From Clostridiales bacterium (GTDB lineage Bacteria; Bacillota; Clostridia; Lachnospirales; UBA12420): a DNA stretch of 33,308 bases. How positions within the stretch are numbered: the stretch's first letter is position 1; the number at the start of each line of letters is the position of its first letter. The notes beneath the pieces were generated by a model. It was given only the letters and a program-made list of their open reading frames with translations. It was not told the origin of the DNA and did no database searches. Location of the stretch: NCBI GenBank assembly GCA_003452395.1, contig DMOI01000013.1:1-33308 (forward strand). The letters are read 5' to 3'. A program made the translations under genes and the position numbers. This document shows positions 14,884 through 23,775 of the stretch, one piece after another.

Positions 14884-15888
14884 ATGAATGAAGTTTTAGA
14901 CGATATAAAAAACAACACGATAAAAAACATATACTTTTTTTATGGAAAAGAAAAGTACCTAGGAAATTTTTATATAAAAAGGCTTTTTGAATCTATATTA
15001 AATAAAAACACAAAGGATTTAAATTATGATATGTTTGATGATAAAACAGCAAACATAGAGCGTATATCCGAGAGCATGGAAACACTACCAGTGTTTGCCG
15101 ATAAACGTGTTGTATACCTAAAAAACATCGGATTGTTTGAAAAGAAGATGAAGCTATTTACAGAAAAGTTAACAGAAATGATGAAAAAAATCTCTAATAC
15201 TACATGCCTTATAATAGAGGAAGAAAACTTGGAAAAAGGGCAGAGAGAGTTTAATGATTGTTTGAAAAACTTAGACTTGTGTAGGATTGTGAATTGTGAA
15301 ATCCAAAAAGAGAGTATATTAGTAAAATGGATACAGAAGAAATTTACTGAAAAGGGAAAAAGCATTGACCTAAAAACTGCGACATATTTGCTTAGGAAAA
15401 TTGGCACTGATATGAATAATATAATGAGTGAGATAGAGAAACTCAGTAGTTTTAAAATAAGTGAGAAAGGAATTTATTTAAAAGATATAGATGAGGTATG
15501 CATAGAATCTATAGATTCAAAAATATTTGATTTGCTTGATCAAATTGGACGAAAAAATGTAGCAAAGGCAATGGAAATATATACAAATCTTATACATATG
15601 CAAGAACCAGTTCAAAGAATTTTATATATGATTACAAAACAGTTTATGCTTATATCGGATACGAAGATGTTGGTAGAAGATGGTCAGAGTGCTGATGAAA
15701 TAAGTAAGCTGACAGCAAGCCACAAATTTGTTATAGTAGAATGTAAGAAACAAGCAGATATGTTTACAAGTAAAGATTTGAAAGGCATACTAAATAGATG
15801 TCTTGAAATAGATTTATTTATTAAAAAAGGGATAGTAGACTCAAAACTTGCTGTGGAGATTCTTATACTTGAAACAGCAAGGAAGTGA
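14884..15888 (+). CDS. holA: DNA polymerase III subunit delta
   Basis: Delta opens the sliding clamp in the clamp loader. It has 334 residues, the usual length. The N-terminal degenerate AAA+ region starts MNEVLDDIKNNTIKNIYFFYGKEKYL, where FxGxExYL is the family hallmark. FADKRVVYLKN follows, and the C-terminal collar domain (~210-334) has QEPVQRILYMITKQFMLI. ATG 14884 is chosen for the AGGAGG seven bases upstream; the in-frame ATG 14848 has none. Sequence identity in the family is low, so the call rests on the N-terminal motif and size. Confidence 0.88.
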   Translation: MNEVLDDIKNNTIKNIYFFYGKEKYLGNFYIKRLFESILNKNTKDLNYDMFDDKTANIERISESMETLPVFADKRVVYLKNIGLFEKKMKLFTEKLTEMMKKISNTTCLIIEEENLEKGQREFNDCLKNLDLCRIVNCEIQKESILVKWIQKKFTEKGKSIDLKTATYLLRKIGTDMNNIMSEIEKLSSFKISEKGIYLKDIDEVCIESIDSKIFDLLDQIGRKNVAKAMEIYTNLIHMQEPVQRILYMITKQFMLISDTKMLVEDGQSADEISKLTASHKFVIVECKKQADMFTSKDLKGILNRCLEIDLFIKKGIVDSKLAVEILILETARK

Positions 15889-15986
15889 GGGAAACTCCAC
15901 TGCACCTAACCATTCCTAATTTAGGGGTGGAACAAAAGAAATATAATTTTCTGACACTAGTAATTAAATACGAAAGGATTGAGATT

Positions 15987-17048
15987 ATGAATGATATTGA
16001 TGAAATATTAATGGATGCGAAACAAAGAGGGGCATCTGATGTACATATTGCAGCGGGATATCCATTAGCATTAAGAATTAATGGGGATTTAGTTTATCTA
16101 TCGACAGAGGTGCTTTCACCAGAAGAAGCGGAAGAGTTAATTATGCCTGTTTTGAAATCAAGTATTATTACGAGGGAGAAGTTTCAAAATAATGGCGAAG
16201 TCGATATGGCATATACTATAGAAAAAAACAGATATAGGGTGAATGTATATAAACAGAGAGGTACAATGGCAGCAGCAATGAGACTCATACCAGAAAGCAT
16301 ACCCAATATAGTTGATCTAGGTTTGCCTGCCTCTGTACTTCAGCTTGTAGAAAAGACAAAAGGACTAGTTCTAGTAACAGGACCTACGGGTTCAGGTAAG
16401 TCTACTACTCTTGCATCCATGATTGATTATATAAGCAAAAATAGAAAAACACATATAATAACGCTTGAGGACCCGATAGAATATGTGCATAAATTTAATA
16501 AGAGTATAATAAATCAGAGAGAAGTTGAAAAAGATACGGATAGTTTTGCAAGTGGTCTAAAATCATCATTGCGTGAAGATCCTGATGTAGTAATGGTAGG
16601 AGAGATGAGAGATGTAGAAACTATTGCTACGGCTATAACAGCAGCAGAAACAGGACATTTAGTGCTTTCTACACTACATACAATGAGTGCACCTCAAACT
16701 ATTGAACGTATAGTGGATGTGTTTCCATCAACTCAACAAGCCCAAGTTCGCTTTCAACTATCAATGATACTTAATGGAATAATTTCACAACAATTAATAG
16801 AAAGGAAAGACAAAAAAGGAAGGGTACTAGCTTCCGAGATATTAGTATCAAACTCTGCTGTAAATAACCTTATAAGGGAAGGTAACATACATCAGATAAA
16901 AAGTGTAATACAAACAAGATCACAAGAAGGTATGCAAACTATGGATGATTCCTTGGTTAATTTATATTCAAAAGGTATGATAGGAAAAGAAGATATATTA
17001 AAATATTCACAAGACACGACTTATGTAAAAAACCGATTAGGAATTTAA
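15987..17048 (+). CDS. pilT: PilT-type twitching motility ATPase
   Basis: This hexameric ATPase of type IV pili is usually the retraction motor. It has about 353 residues, the size of PilT and shorter than PilB. Motifs in order are the Walker A GPTGSGKSTTLAS, the Asp box TLEDPIEYVH, the Walker B DVVMVGEMRDVETI and the His box HLVLSTLHT. The N-terminal region begins DIDEILMDAKQRGASDVHI. ATG 15987 follows AAAGGATTGAG; the frame is open to 15885 but no RBS exists there. A prepilin peptidase gene follows, but no pilB, pilC or pilin genes are in the window. Confidence 0.92.
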   Translation: MNDIDEILMDAKQRGASDVHIAAGYPLALRINGDLVYLSTEVLSPEEAEELIMPVLKSSIITREKFQNNGEVDMAYTIEKNRYRVNVYKQRGTMAAAMRLIPESIPNIVDLGLPASVLQLVEKTKGLVLVTGPTGSGKSTTLASMIDYISKNRKTHIITLEDPIEYVHKFNKSIINQREVEKDTDSFASGLKSSLREDPDVVMVGEMRDVETIATAITAAETGHLVLSTLHTMSAPQTIERIVDVFPSTQQAQVRFQLSMILNGIISQQLIERKDKKGRVLASEILVSNSAVNNLIREGNIHQIKSVIQTRSQEGMQTMDDSLVNLYSKGMIGKEDILKYSQDTTYVKNRLGI

Positions 17049-17053
17049 CAAAG

Positions 17054-17146
17054 TCCTCCCCCTGCGAAGGGGGAAGTTAGAGGGTGTCATAGAGTTGTAT
17101 TAAATCAATGTGACGTCACCTAATCTCTCCATACTCTAGGGAGGAA
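17054..17146. repeat. CCCCCTGCGAAGGGGG element (family B), copy 3
   Basis: The left end CCTCCCCCTGCGAAGGGGGA and the phrase GTCATAGAGTTG...ATTAAA..AATGTGAC match copy 1 closely. The right end is CTCTAGGGAGGAA. It starts five bases after the pilT stop and ends just before the RBS of the peptidase gene, so it sits inside the pilT-pilD transcript. Confidence 0.8.
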
Positions 17147-17168
17147 CAAAAACATAGGAGGAATTAAC

Positions 17169-17909
17169 ATGGCAATAGCAATATTAATAGGAGTAATATT
17201 AGTGGGTCTTGCAATAGGAAGTTTTCTTAATGTTTGTATATATAGAATACCAAGACAAGAATCAATTGTTTCTGGTTCTTCACACTGTACAAGTTGCAAC
17301 GAAAAAATTAGATGGTACGATATGATACCTGTTTTAAGCTATATCTTATTAAAAGGCAAGTGCAGAAAATGTGGTGCAAGAATAAGTATAAAATACCCAA
17401 TAGTTGAGATATTAAATGCAGTACTGTACGTATGTTTATTTTATAAATACCAGATATCAAATGACTTTTATATATTTGCAATAACAACATCTATATTTAT
17501 AGTTATAGCAATGATAGATTATGAACATCAAATAATACCTAATAGGTTGATAGTTTTATTTTTATTGATGGCTATTTTATATAGAATGAATTGGTTTATA
17601 AAATTAGATAATAATTACTTAGTTTTAAGTGATGGAATAATAGCCGCATTTGCAGCTTTCGTTGTTTTCTTTCTTCTAATGACATTCAGTGGTGGAGGAA
17701 TGGGTGGAGGAGATGTAAAACTTATTTTTCCAGTGGGATTGATGTTTGGAGTAGAGCAAATAGCTTATGTAGTACTTGTAAGTAGTGTTTTAGCTAGCAT
17801 TTTTGCTATAATACTTATTATAGCAAAAAAGGCAAATAGAAAAACACCTATACCATTTGGTACATTCTTGGCCATGGGCGTATATATAATGATATTGGTG
17901 GGAATGTAA
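17169..17909 (+). CDS. pilD: prepilin peptidase (type IV leader peptidase/methyltransferase)
   Basis: This membrane aspartyl protease cleaves type IV prepilin leaders. It has 246 residues and about seven to eight membrane segments. The N-terminal GSFLNVCIYRIPR starts the methyltransferase-type cytoplasmic loop, which carries the two zinc-type pairs CTSC and CRKC (residues ~38-65). The catalytic aspartates are in MIDYEHQIIPN (residue ~116) and GGGMGGGDVKL (~180). AGGAGG precedes ATG 17169. It is next to pilT. The same fold acts in competence (ComC), so either pilus or competence pilin may be its substrate. Confidence 0.92.
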   Translation: MAIAILIGVILVGLAIGSFLNVCIYRIPRQESIVSGSSHCTSCNEKIRWYDMIPVLSYILLKGKCRKCGARISIKYPIVEILNAVLYVCLFYKYQISNDFYIFAITTSIFIVIAMIDYEHQIIPNRLIVLFLLMAILYRMNWFIKLDNNYLVLSDGIIAAFAAFVVFFLLMTFSGGGMGGGDVKLIFPVGLMFGVEQIAYVVLVSSVLASIFAIILIIAKKANRKTPIPFGTFLAMGVYIMILVGM

Positions 17910-17943
17910 ATAACAAATAACAAAGAAACCGGAGGTTTAATAT

Positions 17944-18393
17944 ATGGATATAAAAAATTGTAAAAGATGTGGGAAAGTATTTGGGTATACTGGTAATTTG
18001 CTTTGTCCTGAATGTGTTCAAAAAGAAGAAGAAGAGTTTATATTAGTAAAAGATTATATATACGACCATCCAAAATGTTCTGCATACGAGGTATCAGAAG
18101 TAACTGGTGTATCCGTAAGAAGTATTATAAGCTTTTTAAAACAAGATAGACTTGAGTCAGTAGAGGGTCTTTCGGGTCTTTTGATATGTGAAAAATGTGG
18201 TGTACCCGTAAAAAGTGGTAGATACTGTCCGAAATGTATAGCGGAGTTAAAAAAAGAAACTAAAAGGCTCCTAAATACTTCAGGTGAGAATGTTGCACGT
18301 GCAGAAGAGATGGGGAATGCAGGAAAGAATGCAAGAATATATGTAAACGAAGGCAAATATAACAATAATAATAACAATAATAATACTAAGTAG
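17944..18393 (+). CDS. flagellar operon protein, YvyF-like zinc-ribbon/HTH
   Basis: This 149-residue protein resembles the YvyF family found in Firmicute flagellar gene clusters. Two cysteine sets are present, CKRC...CPEC near residues 6-26 and CEKC...CPKC near 83-98. Between them is a helix-turn-helix-like segment (HPKCSAYEVSEVTGVSVRS). The C-terminus ends in a run of eight Asn followed by Thr-Lys, encoded by an AAC/AAT triplet tract. ACCGGAGG precedes the ATG. No flagellar structural gene is next to it; uvrC follows 16 bases later. The molecular role of the family is not settled. Confidence 0.75.
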   Translation: MDIKNCKRCGKVFGYTGNLLCPECVQKEEEEFILVKDYIYDHPKCSAYEVSEVTGVSVRSIISFLKQDRLESVEGLSGLLICEKCGVPVKSGRYCPKCIAELKKETKRLLNTSGENVARAEEMGNAGKNARIYVNEGKYNNNNNNNNTK

Positions 18394-18409
18394 TAGGATG
18401 TGTGGGTTT

Positions 18410-20254
18410 ATGTTCGATATAAAAAAAGAAGTAGCCGCTTTGCCACATAGACCGGGCGTATATATAATGAAAAATTCAAGTGATGAAATAATTTATGTAG
18501 GTAAAGCAAAAGATTTAAAAAAAAGAGTAAGTCAATACTTTATAAATATAGAAAGTAAGGATATAAAGACAAGAAAAATGGTGCCGAATATTTCTGAGTT
18601 TGAGTATATTATGACTGACTCAGAAGCTGAGGCACTTATTTTGGAATGTAATCTTATAAAAACGAACAAGCCAAAGTATAATATACTACTTAAGGATGAC
18701 AAAAGCTATCCGTATATTAAGATAACCTTAAACGAAAAGTTTCCAAGAGTATATTACACAAGAAATTATATAAAAGATAAATCAAAGTATTTTGGTCCAT
18801 ATACAGATGTCGATTATATGAAAAAACTACTAGAAGTAATATATAAAATATGGAAAGTAAGAACATGTAAGATTAAACTAGATGGTACACTCAAAAAAAA
18901 TAGACCTTGCCTTAATTATCACATAGGGATTTGTGATGCTCCTTGTTCTGGAAAGACATCAGAAGAGGATTATAATAATATAATAAAGGAAGTAATTAGT
19001 TTTTTAGATGGTAAGACAAAAGGTGTACTTGAAATACTTGAGGAAAACATGAAGGATGCATCTAAAAATTTCAACTTTGAAGAGGCTACTAAATACAGGG
19101 ATTACATAAGTGAAATAAAAAACATAACATCTAAACAAAAAATGCAAGATGAAGGTAGTAATAATCAAGATATAATTGCATTTTTTAATGTAGGAGATGA
19201 ATGGATATCACAAGTATTCTATATGCGAGAAGGTAAATTAGTTGGACGGGAGCACTATTTTATAAAGAATGCGGAACTAGATGAAGAAAGTGAAATAGAA
19301 AATTCGTTTTTAAAACAATATTATGTAGAAACTAATCTAATACCAAATGAAATAATTATAGATAAAGAGATAGTGGATAAAACTGAGCTTGAAGAATTCT
19401 TAACACAAAAGGCAGGTTATAAGGTCAGTATAATAGTTCCACAGAAAGGAAGGAAACATAAACTATTGCAACTGGCAAAGAAAAACGCACAGATAACATT
19501 AGAGCAATTTGGTGAGAAATTTAAAAAAGAGAAAGATAAAAGTGAAATAGCATTAAAAGAGCTAAGCGAGCTTCTAAGTATAGATGATAAATTAGATAGG
19601 ATAGAGGCCTATGATATATCCAATATACAAGGTGTATACAATGTAGCATCAATGGTAGTATATGATAATGGGCTTAAAAAGCCAAGTGACTATAGAAAGT
19701 TTAAAATCAAATCAGTTTTTGGACCTGATGATTATGCATGCATGAGGGAAGTAATACAAAGACGATTTGTAAACTATTTTAAGGAAATGAAAGACGATAA
19801 GAAAGAGTACAAATTTAATAAACTTCCTAAGTTAATACTTGTGGATGGAGGCAGGGGTCAGCTAAATATAGCGGAGCGAGTGTTAAAGGATTTTGAACTT
19901 GATATACCAGCTTGTGGAGTAGTAAAAGATGATAATCATAATACACGCGGGTTATATTATAAAAATAAGGAATTATTGATAGAGAAAGAGAGCGAAATAT
20001 TTAAATTGCTCATAAGGATACAAGATGAGGTGCATAGGTTTACTATCGAGTACTTTAGGCAAGCGTATACAAAAACAGAACTGACATCAGAACTAGATAA
20101 AGTAGAAGGAATAGGTAAAATTAGACGAATAAGATTAATAAAACACTTTGGAACACTAGATAAAATAAAACAAGCAACAAGTGAAGAGCTTGAAAAGGTA
20201 GACGGCATGAGCAGAAAAGCTGCCGAAAGTGTATTTAAATATTTTAATAGGTAA
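18410..20254 (+). CDS. uvrC: UvrABC system protein C
   Basis: UvrC makes both incisions of nucleotide excision repair. It has about 614 residues. A GIY-YIG nuclease (residues ~12-95) has RPGVYIMK and IYVGKAKDLKKRVSQYF. A Cys-containing linker (CLNYHIGICDAPC) follows, then a UVR motif (~200-235), an RNase H-like endonuclease (DISNIQG, LILVDGGRGQ, DEVHRFTI) and a C-terminal helix-hairpin-helix pair (VEGIGKIRRIRL, VDGMSRKAAESV). I prefer ATG 18410; ATG 18398 has no spaced RBS, though the RBS for 18410 is also weak. No terminator was seen before the MITE-like element downstream. Confidence 0.96.
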   Translation: MFDIKKEVAALPHRPGVYIMKNSSDEIIYVGKAKDLKKRVSQYFINIESKDIKTRKMVPNISEFEYIMTDSEAEALILECNLIKTNKPKYNILLKDDKSYPYIKITLNEKFPRVYYTRNYIKDKSKYFGPYTDVDYMKKLLEVIYKIWKVRTCKIKLDGTLKKNRPCLNYHIGICDAPCSGKTSEEDYNNIIKEVISFLDGKTKGVLEILEENMKDASKNFNFEEATKYRDYISEIKNITSKQKMQDEGSNNQDIIAFFNVGDEWISQVFYMREGKLVGREHYFIKNAELDEESEIENSFLKQYYVETNLIPNEIIIDKEIVDKTELEEFLTQKAGYKVSIIVPQKGRKHKLLQLAKKNAQITLEQFGEKFKKEKDKSEIALKELSELLSIDDKLDRIEAYDISNIQGVYNVASMVVYDNGLKKPSDYRKFKIKSVFGPDDYACMREVIQRRFVNYFKEMKDDKKEYKFNKLPKLILVDGGRGQLNIAERVLKDFELDIPACGVVKDDNHNTRGLYYKNKELLIEKESEIFKLLIRIQDEVHRFTIEYFRQAYTKTELTSELDKVEGIGKIRRIRLIKHFGTLDKIKQATSEELEKVDGMSRKAAESVFKYFNR

Positions 20255-20262
20255 AAGAATTG

Positions 20263-20497
20263 TAACGTTAATTTCTTACTGTTCAGAGGATTGTTTTTCC
20301 TAACCGTAGGGTGCGGTACTAGCGCAGCGTATGTCCGCCCGTTTTTTTTATAACTAAACACTTAATGATAGCCAGTATTTATATACATAACACTTCAAAA
20401 ATATAAATTTCTACCAAACATCGGGCGGACATACGCTACGCTAATCCGCACCCTACAATAGAGAAAACTACAGTCCCACCACTGAACAGTAACGTTA
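20263..20497. mobile_element. 235-bp MITE-like palindromic element, copy 1
   Basis: The outer ends are TAACGTTA...TTACTGTTCAG and CTGAACAGTAACGTTA. The inner long inverted repeats are CCGTAGGGTGCGGTACTAGC...GTATGTCCGCCCG and CGGGCGGACATACGCTACGCTAATCCGCACCCTAC. The ~85-base centre is AT-rich and not palindromic. A second copy in the opposite orientation occupies about 33068-33308, and the two match almost base for base, including the centre. No convincing coding sequence lies inside. It fills most of the uvrC-typA gap. Confidence 0.85.
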
Positions 20498-20518
20498 AAT
20501 TTTCGACAAATAACAAAC

Positions 20519-20556
20519 ATCACGGATGCGTATTGACAAAATATTACATCCGTGAT
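20519..20556. promoter_or_regulatory. inverted repeat spanning the typA -35 (candidate operator)
   Basis: The perfect 10-bp arms ATCACGGATG (20519-20528) and CATCCGTGAT (20547-20556) are 18 bases apart and bracket the -35 hexamer, with the right arm ending on the first base of the -10. They lie upstream of the predicted start of transcription, so a protein-binding site is more likely than an RNA hairpin. Confidence 0.5.
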
Positions 20557-20561
20557 ATAAT
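20533..20561 (+). promoter_or_regulatory. consensus promoter of typA
   Basis: TTGACA (20533-20538), a 17-base spacer and TATAAT (20556-20561) are a perfect sigma-A consensus. The start site should be near 20568, giving a leader of about 95 bases. Confidence 0.9.
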
Positions 20562-20581
20562 ATAAAAAATATATTTGTGAG

Positions 20582-20616
20582 AATAAAATGACAGAGATGT
20601 TAACTGTCATTTTATT
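20582..20616 (+). promoter_or_regulatory. leader hairpin of typA
   Basis: A perfect 13-bp stem, AATAAAATGACAG and CTGTCATTTTATT, encloses a nine-base loop. It lies in the 5' untranslated leader, about 45 bases before the start codon. The T-rich right arm is terminator-like but lacks a T-run after the stem. Confidence 0.5.
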
Positions 20617-20662
20617 ATTGGAACAAATTATGATAGATTAAATATAATTGGAGGAGAAACAA

Positions 20663-22477
20663 ATGGAAAAGATAGTTAATATAGCAGTTATAGCACACGT
20701 AGATGCTGGGAAATCGACATTAGTAGATGCATTTTTGAGCCAAAGCGGGGTATTTAGAGAAAACGAACAAGTTAAAGAATGTATAATGGATAGTAATGAT
20801 TTAGAAAGAGAAAGAGGTATCACAATATATTCTAAAAATTGTGCGGTAAAATATAAGGATTACAAGATAAATATAGTGGATACTCCTGGGCATGCTGACT
20901 TTTCGTCAGAGGTTGAGCGTATTATGAAAACGGTTGATACCGTTATACTTTTGGTTGATTCTAGTGAGGGGCCGATGCCACAAACTAGATTTGTATTACA
21001 AAAATCACTTGAACTGGGGCTTAAACCTATATTACTTATAAACAAAGTTGATAAAAAAGACCAGAGAGCAGAAAAAGTTGTAGATATGACTTTTGACCTT
21101 TTTGTGGAGCTAGGAGCTACAGACGAACAGCTTGATTTTCCTATACTTTATGGTATAGCAAGAGAAGGTATTGTAAAGAGAAGCATGGATGATGACTCAA
21201 CGAACATAGAACCATTATTTGAAACAATTATACATCATGTAAAGCCATATCCAAATACATCTCATCAAAATTTACAGCTTCAAATTTGTTCGTTAGCATA
21301 TGATGAGTATATAGGCAGGTTAGGTATAGGTAGAGTGACAAGAGGAAGTATAAAAGAAGCACAAATAGTTTCTGTATCAAGAAGAGATGGTACAGTTGGG
21401 AAAGTAAAAATAACAAAAGTATTCATATATCAAGGAATCAAAAGAATGGAAGTAAAAGAAGCCCAAAGCGGGGAAATAGTAGTTGTAGCTGGTATAAGCG
21501 ATATATCTATAGGAGAAACAATATGTAATGAAAATATGCCAGATCCTATGGAAATGATTCATATAGAAGAGCCAACGCTTACTATGAACTTTTTTGTAAA
21601 TGACTCACCTTTTGCAGGTCGAGTTGGTAAATTTGTAACAACTAGGCATTTAAAGGAAAGACTTGAAAAAGAGCTAGAAGTAAATGTAGGACTTAAAGTA
21701 GAACCGCTTGATAGAACAGATGGTTTTAAAGTGTCAGGTAGAGGAGAACTTCATTTAGCTATACTACTTGAAAACATGAGAAGAGAAGGCTACGAGATGG
21801 GAGTTTCAAAGCCAGAAGTTATTATGCATCAGGAAGATGGACAGTTACTAGAGCCAATAGAAAAAGTAATCGTAAGTATGCCAGAAGAGTTTTCGGGAAG
21901 CATAATATCAGCACTTAACATGCGAAAAGGGCTTATGGAGCACATGGAAACAGAAGGTGGATATATAAAAGTTGAGTATATGGTTCCGACTAGAGGACTT
22001 ATAGGATTTAGGTCAGAATTTATAAATTTGACAAGAGGCGAAGGCGTATTAGTTAGAAGGTTTGAAAGATTTGAGCCACACAAAGGAGAAATAACACAGA
22101 GAAAGAATGGTGTACTTATGGCCCAAGAACCAGGAACAACTATGGCATTTGCACTATTTAATCTAAGTGACAGAGGAGTTATGTTCTTAGATCCAGGAGC
22201 AGAGGTATATGAAGGCATGATAATAGGAATGAATAACAGAAGAGAAGACATGACAGTAAATCCATGCAAAAATAAAAAGCTCACAAACATGAGAGCATCA
22301 GGCTCAGACGATTCTGTAAAGCTATCGCCACCTGTAAAATACACGCTTGAAGAGGCACTTGAATTTATTAATGATGATGAATTAGTAGAAATAACACCAT
22401 TAGAGATAAGAATGAGAAAGAAAATACTAAACGAAACTGAGAGAGTAAGAGCGTCAAGGAAGGCTAATATAGAATAA
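20663..22477 (+). CDS. typA: ribosome-associated GTPase TypA/BipA
   Basis: TypA is a translational GTPase involved in 50S assembly and in growth at low temperature or under stress. It has 604 residues, a normal length. G1 is AHVDAGKSTL, the switch region is ERERGITI, G3 is DTPGH and G4 is NKVDK. Domain II, an EF-G-like domain III with GRGELHLAILLENMRREG, domain V and the BipA-specific C-terminal domain (PTRGLIGFRSEF, VNPCKNKKLTNMRAS) follow. ATG 20663 lies after GGAGGAGAAACAA. The perfect promoter suggests high, possibly operator-controlled, expression. It is monocistronic. Confidence 0.97.
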   Translation: MEKIVNIAVIAHVDAGKSTLVDAFLSQSGVFRENEQVKECIMDSNDLERERGITIYSKNCAVKYKDYKINIVDTPGHADFSSEVERIMKTVDTVILLVDSSEGPMPQTRFVLQKSLELGLKPILLINKVDKKDQRAEKVVDMTFDLFVELGATDEQLDFPILYGIAREGIVKRSMDDDSTNIEPLFETIIHHVKPYPNTSHQNLQLQICSLAYDEYIGRLGIGRVTRGSIKEAQIVSVSRRDGTVGKVKITKVFIYQGIKRMEVKEAQSGEIVVVAGISDISIGETICNENMPDPMEMIHIEEPTLTMNFFVNDSPFAGRVGKFVTTRHLKERLEKELEVNVGLKVEPLDRTDGFKVSGRGELHLAILLENMRREGYEMGVSKPEVIMHQEDGQLLEPIEKVIVSMPEEFSGSIISALNMRKGLMEHMETEGGYIKVEYMVPTRGLIGFRSEFINLTRGEGVLVRRFERFEPHKGEITQRKNGVLMAQEPGTTMAFALFNLSDRGVMFLDPGAEVYEGMIIGMNNRREDMTVNPCKNKKLTNMRASGSDDSVKLSPPVKYTLEEALEFINDDELVEITPLEIRMRKKILNETERVRASRKANIE

Positions 22478-22487
22478 TGATACTTAG

Positions 22488-22547
22488 CTTAAATAAAAAA
22501 GATTCAACAATACATTTTAATGTACTGTTGAATCTTTTTTATTTAAG
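22488..22547. terminator. bidirectional terminator between typA and the glycosyltransferase gene
   Basis: The arms CTTAAATAAAAAAGATTCAA and their complement surround CAATACAT-TTTA-ATGTACTG (nearly perfect, about 28 bp). Both strands carry a run of T. The stop codon of the minus-strand gene (22517-22519) is in the loop. Confidence 0.9.
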
Positions 22548-23695
22548 ATTGTTTCTAAATATGCTCTTTCCATTTTTTCACCAAACTTTTCTGCTGAGAA
22601 TTCATTGGCGTTTAGCATTGCGTTTTCAGAGAGTTGTTTTCTTTTTTCATCATTTGATAATATATCAAAAAGTATAGTAGGAAACTCATCATCTTGTGTG
22701 AAAAATTTCCCGTTCACATTATCAATTATAACACCATCAAGGTATGAATCATATTTGGCTACTACGGTAGTCCCAGAAGCCATTGCCTCTATAAATGTAA
22801 TGCCCTGGGTCTCGCTAGTGGATGCATTAACAAAAACATCTGCAGTATGATAAAAAAGACCGACTTTTTCCCAGGGTTGTTTACCTGCAAATATTACGTA
22901 ATTACTTATGCCTAAATCTTCTGTAAGGGTTTCGAGACTAGATTTTGCAGGACCATCTCCAACAATAATAAATTTAAAGTTACTCATATGAGTAAGTAAA
23001 CTAGGGAGTTGTTTTATGATGACGTCTATACTTTTTTCAAAAGCAACCCTTCCGAGAAAAAGAATAACTTTATAATTTTCAGGGATGTTGAATTGTTTTT
23101 TTACATTTAATATATCTTCCGAGGTATATTTAGAGTTTGCAAATGCACTAAAATCAATACCATTAGGTATCACTTCTATTGGTTTAGTTACTCCATAACT
23201 AATAAGAGCCTGTTTTGTTTTGTTAGAAGGTGCAATAACTGTATCAAATTTATTGCAAAAAGTTTTGCTGAACATGCGGATAGCTTTTGGAGTTATTGTA
23301 TCAATTTTTACTTTGATTAAATAATGTGTATAGTTTTCCCACATGGTGTGATATGTATGAACCACCGGTATATTAAGTTTCTTGGAAATAGATTTTGCAA
23401 AAAAACCTAGTGAAAATTCAGTTTGATTATGTATAATATCTAATTTATTTTCTTTAATTATCTTAGAAAATTTGCGTGAATATAAAGCCCCAAACCTATG
23501 TTGAGGGGAAAAAAGGAGTGGCATACTTGGCAATCTAAAAACATCCGATGTGTCTTTTTTAAAACAATGGTCGGTTGTTGTAAACACATAAACATTGTGA
23601 CCACGCAACTCTAGTTGCTTTTTCAAAGTCTTTATTGAAATAACTACTCCATTAATCTGTGGATCGTATGTATCTGTAAAAATCCCTATGTTCAT
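22517..23695 (-). CDS. GT4-family glycosyltransferase (glycolipid synthase type)
   Basis: This 392-residue GT-B fold glycosyltransferase has an N-terminal half starting MNIGIFTDTYDPQINGVV, with THYL and HTYHTMWENY. The C-terminal nucleotide-sugar half has FLGRVAFEKSIDV, IVGDGPAKSSL and the EX7E-like ETQGITFIEAMASGTTVV. The pattern resembles diacylglycerol glucosyltransferases that make membrane glycolipids, so that is the likeliest role, but sugar and acceptor are not shown. AGGAGG lies seven bases before ATG. The last eight codons (NKKDSTVH) are inside the left stem of the shared terminator, so the C-terminus may be an incidental extension. Confidence 0.88.
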   Translation of the reverse strand: MNIGIFTDTYDPQINGVVISIKTLKKQLELRGHNVYVFTTTDHCFKKDTSDVFRLPSMPLLFSPQHRFGALYSRKFSKIIKENKLDIIHNQTEFSLGFFAKSISKKLNIPVVHTYHTMWENYTHYLIKVKIDTITPKAIRMFSKTFCNKFDTVIAPSNKTKQALISYGVTKPIEVIPNGIDFSAFANSKYTSEDILNVKKQFNIPENYKVILFLGRVAFEKSIDVIIKQLPSLLTHMSNFKFIIVGDGPAKSSLETLTEDLGISNYVIFAGKQPWEKVGLFYHTADVFVNASTSETQGITFIEAMASGTTVVAKYDSYLDGVIIDNVNGKFFTQDDEFPTILFDILSNDEKRKQLSENAMLNANEFSAEKFGEKMERAYLETILNKKDSTVH

Positions 23696-23775
23696 TGTAA
23701 TCCTCCTGAATTTGAAATATTAAGTTATAAGCAAATTTCAAATACATATTAAATATGATGATAAACCTTGATTAT

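Noticed and set aside
20395..20610. Minus-strand ORF of 71 codons
   Set aside because: It is made from the arms of the MITE-like element and the typA promoter region.
22477..22677. Plus-strand ORF of 66 codons after typA
   Set aside because: It runs through the bidirectional terminator and antisense to the glycosyltransferase gene.
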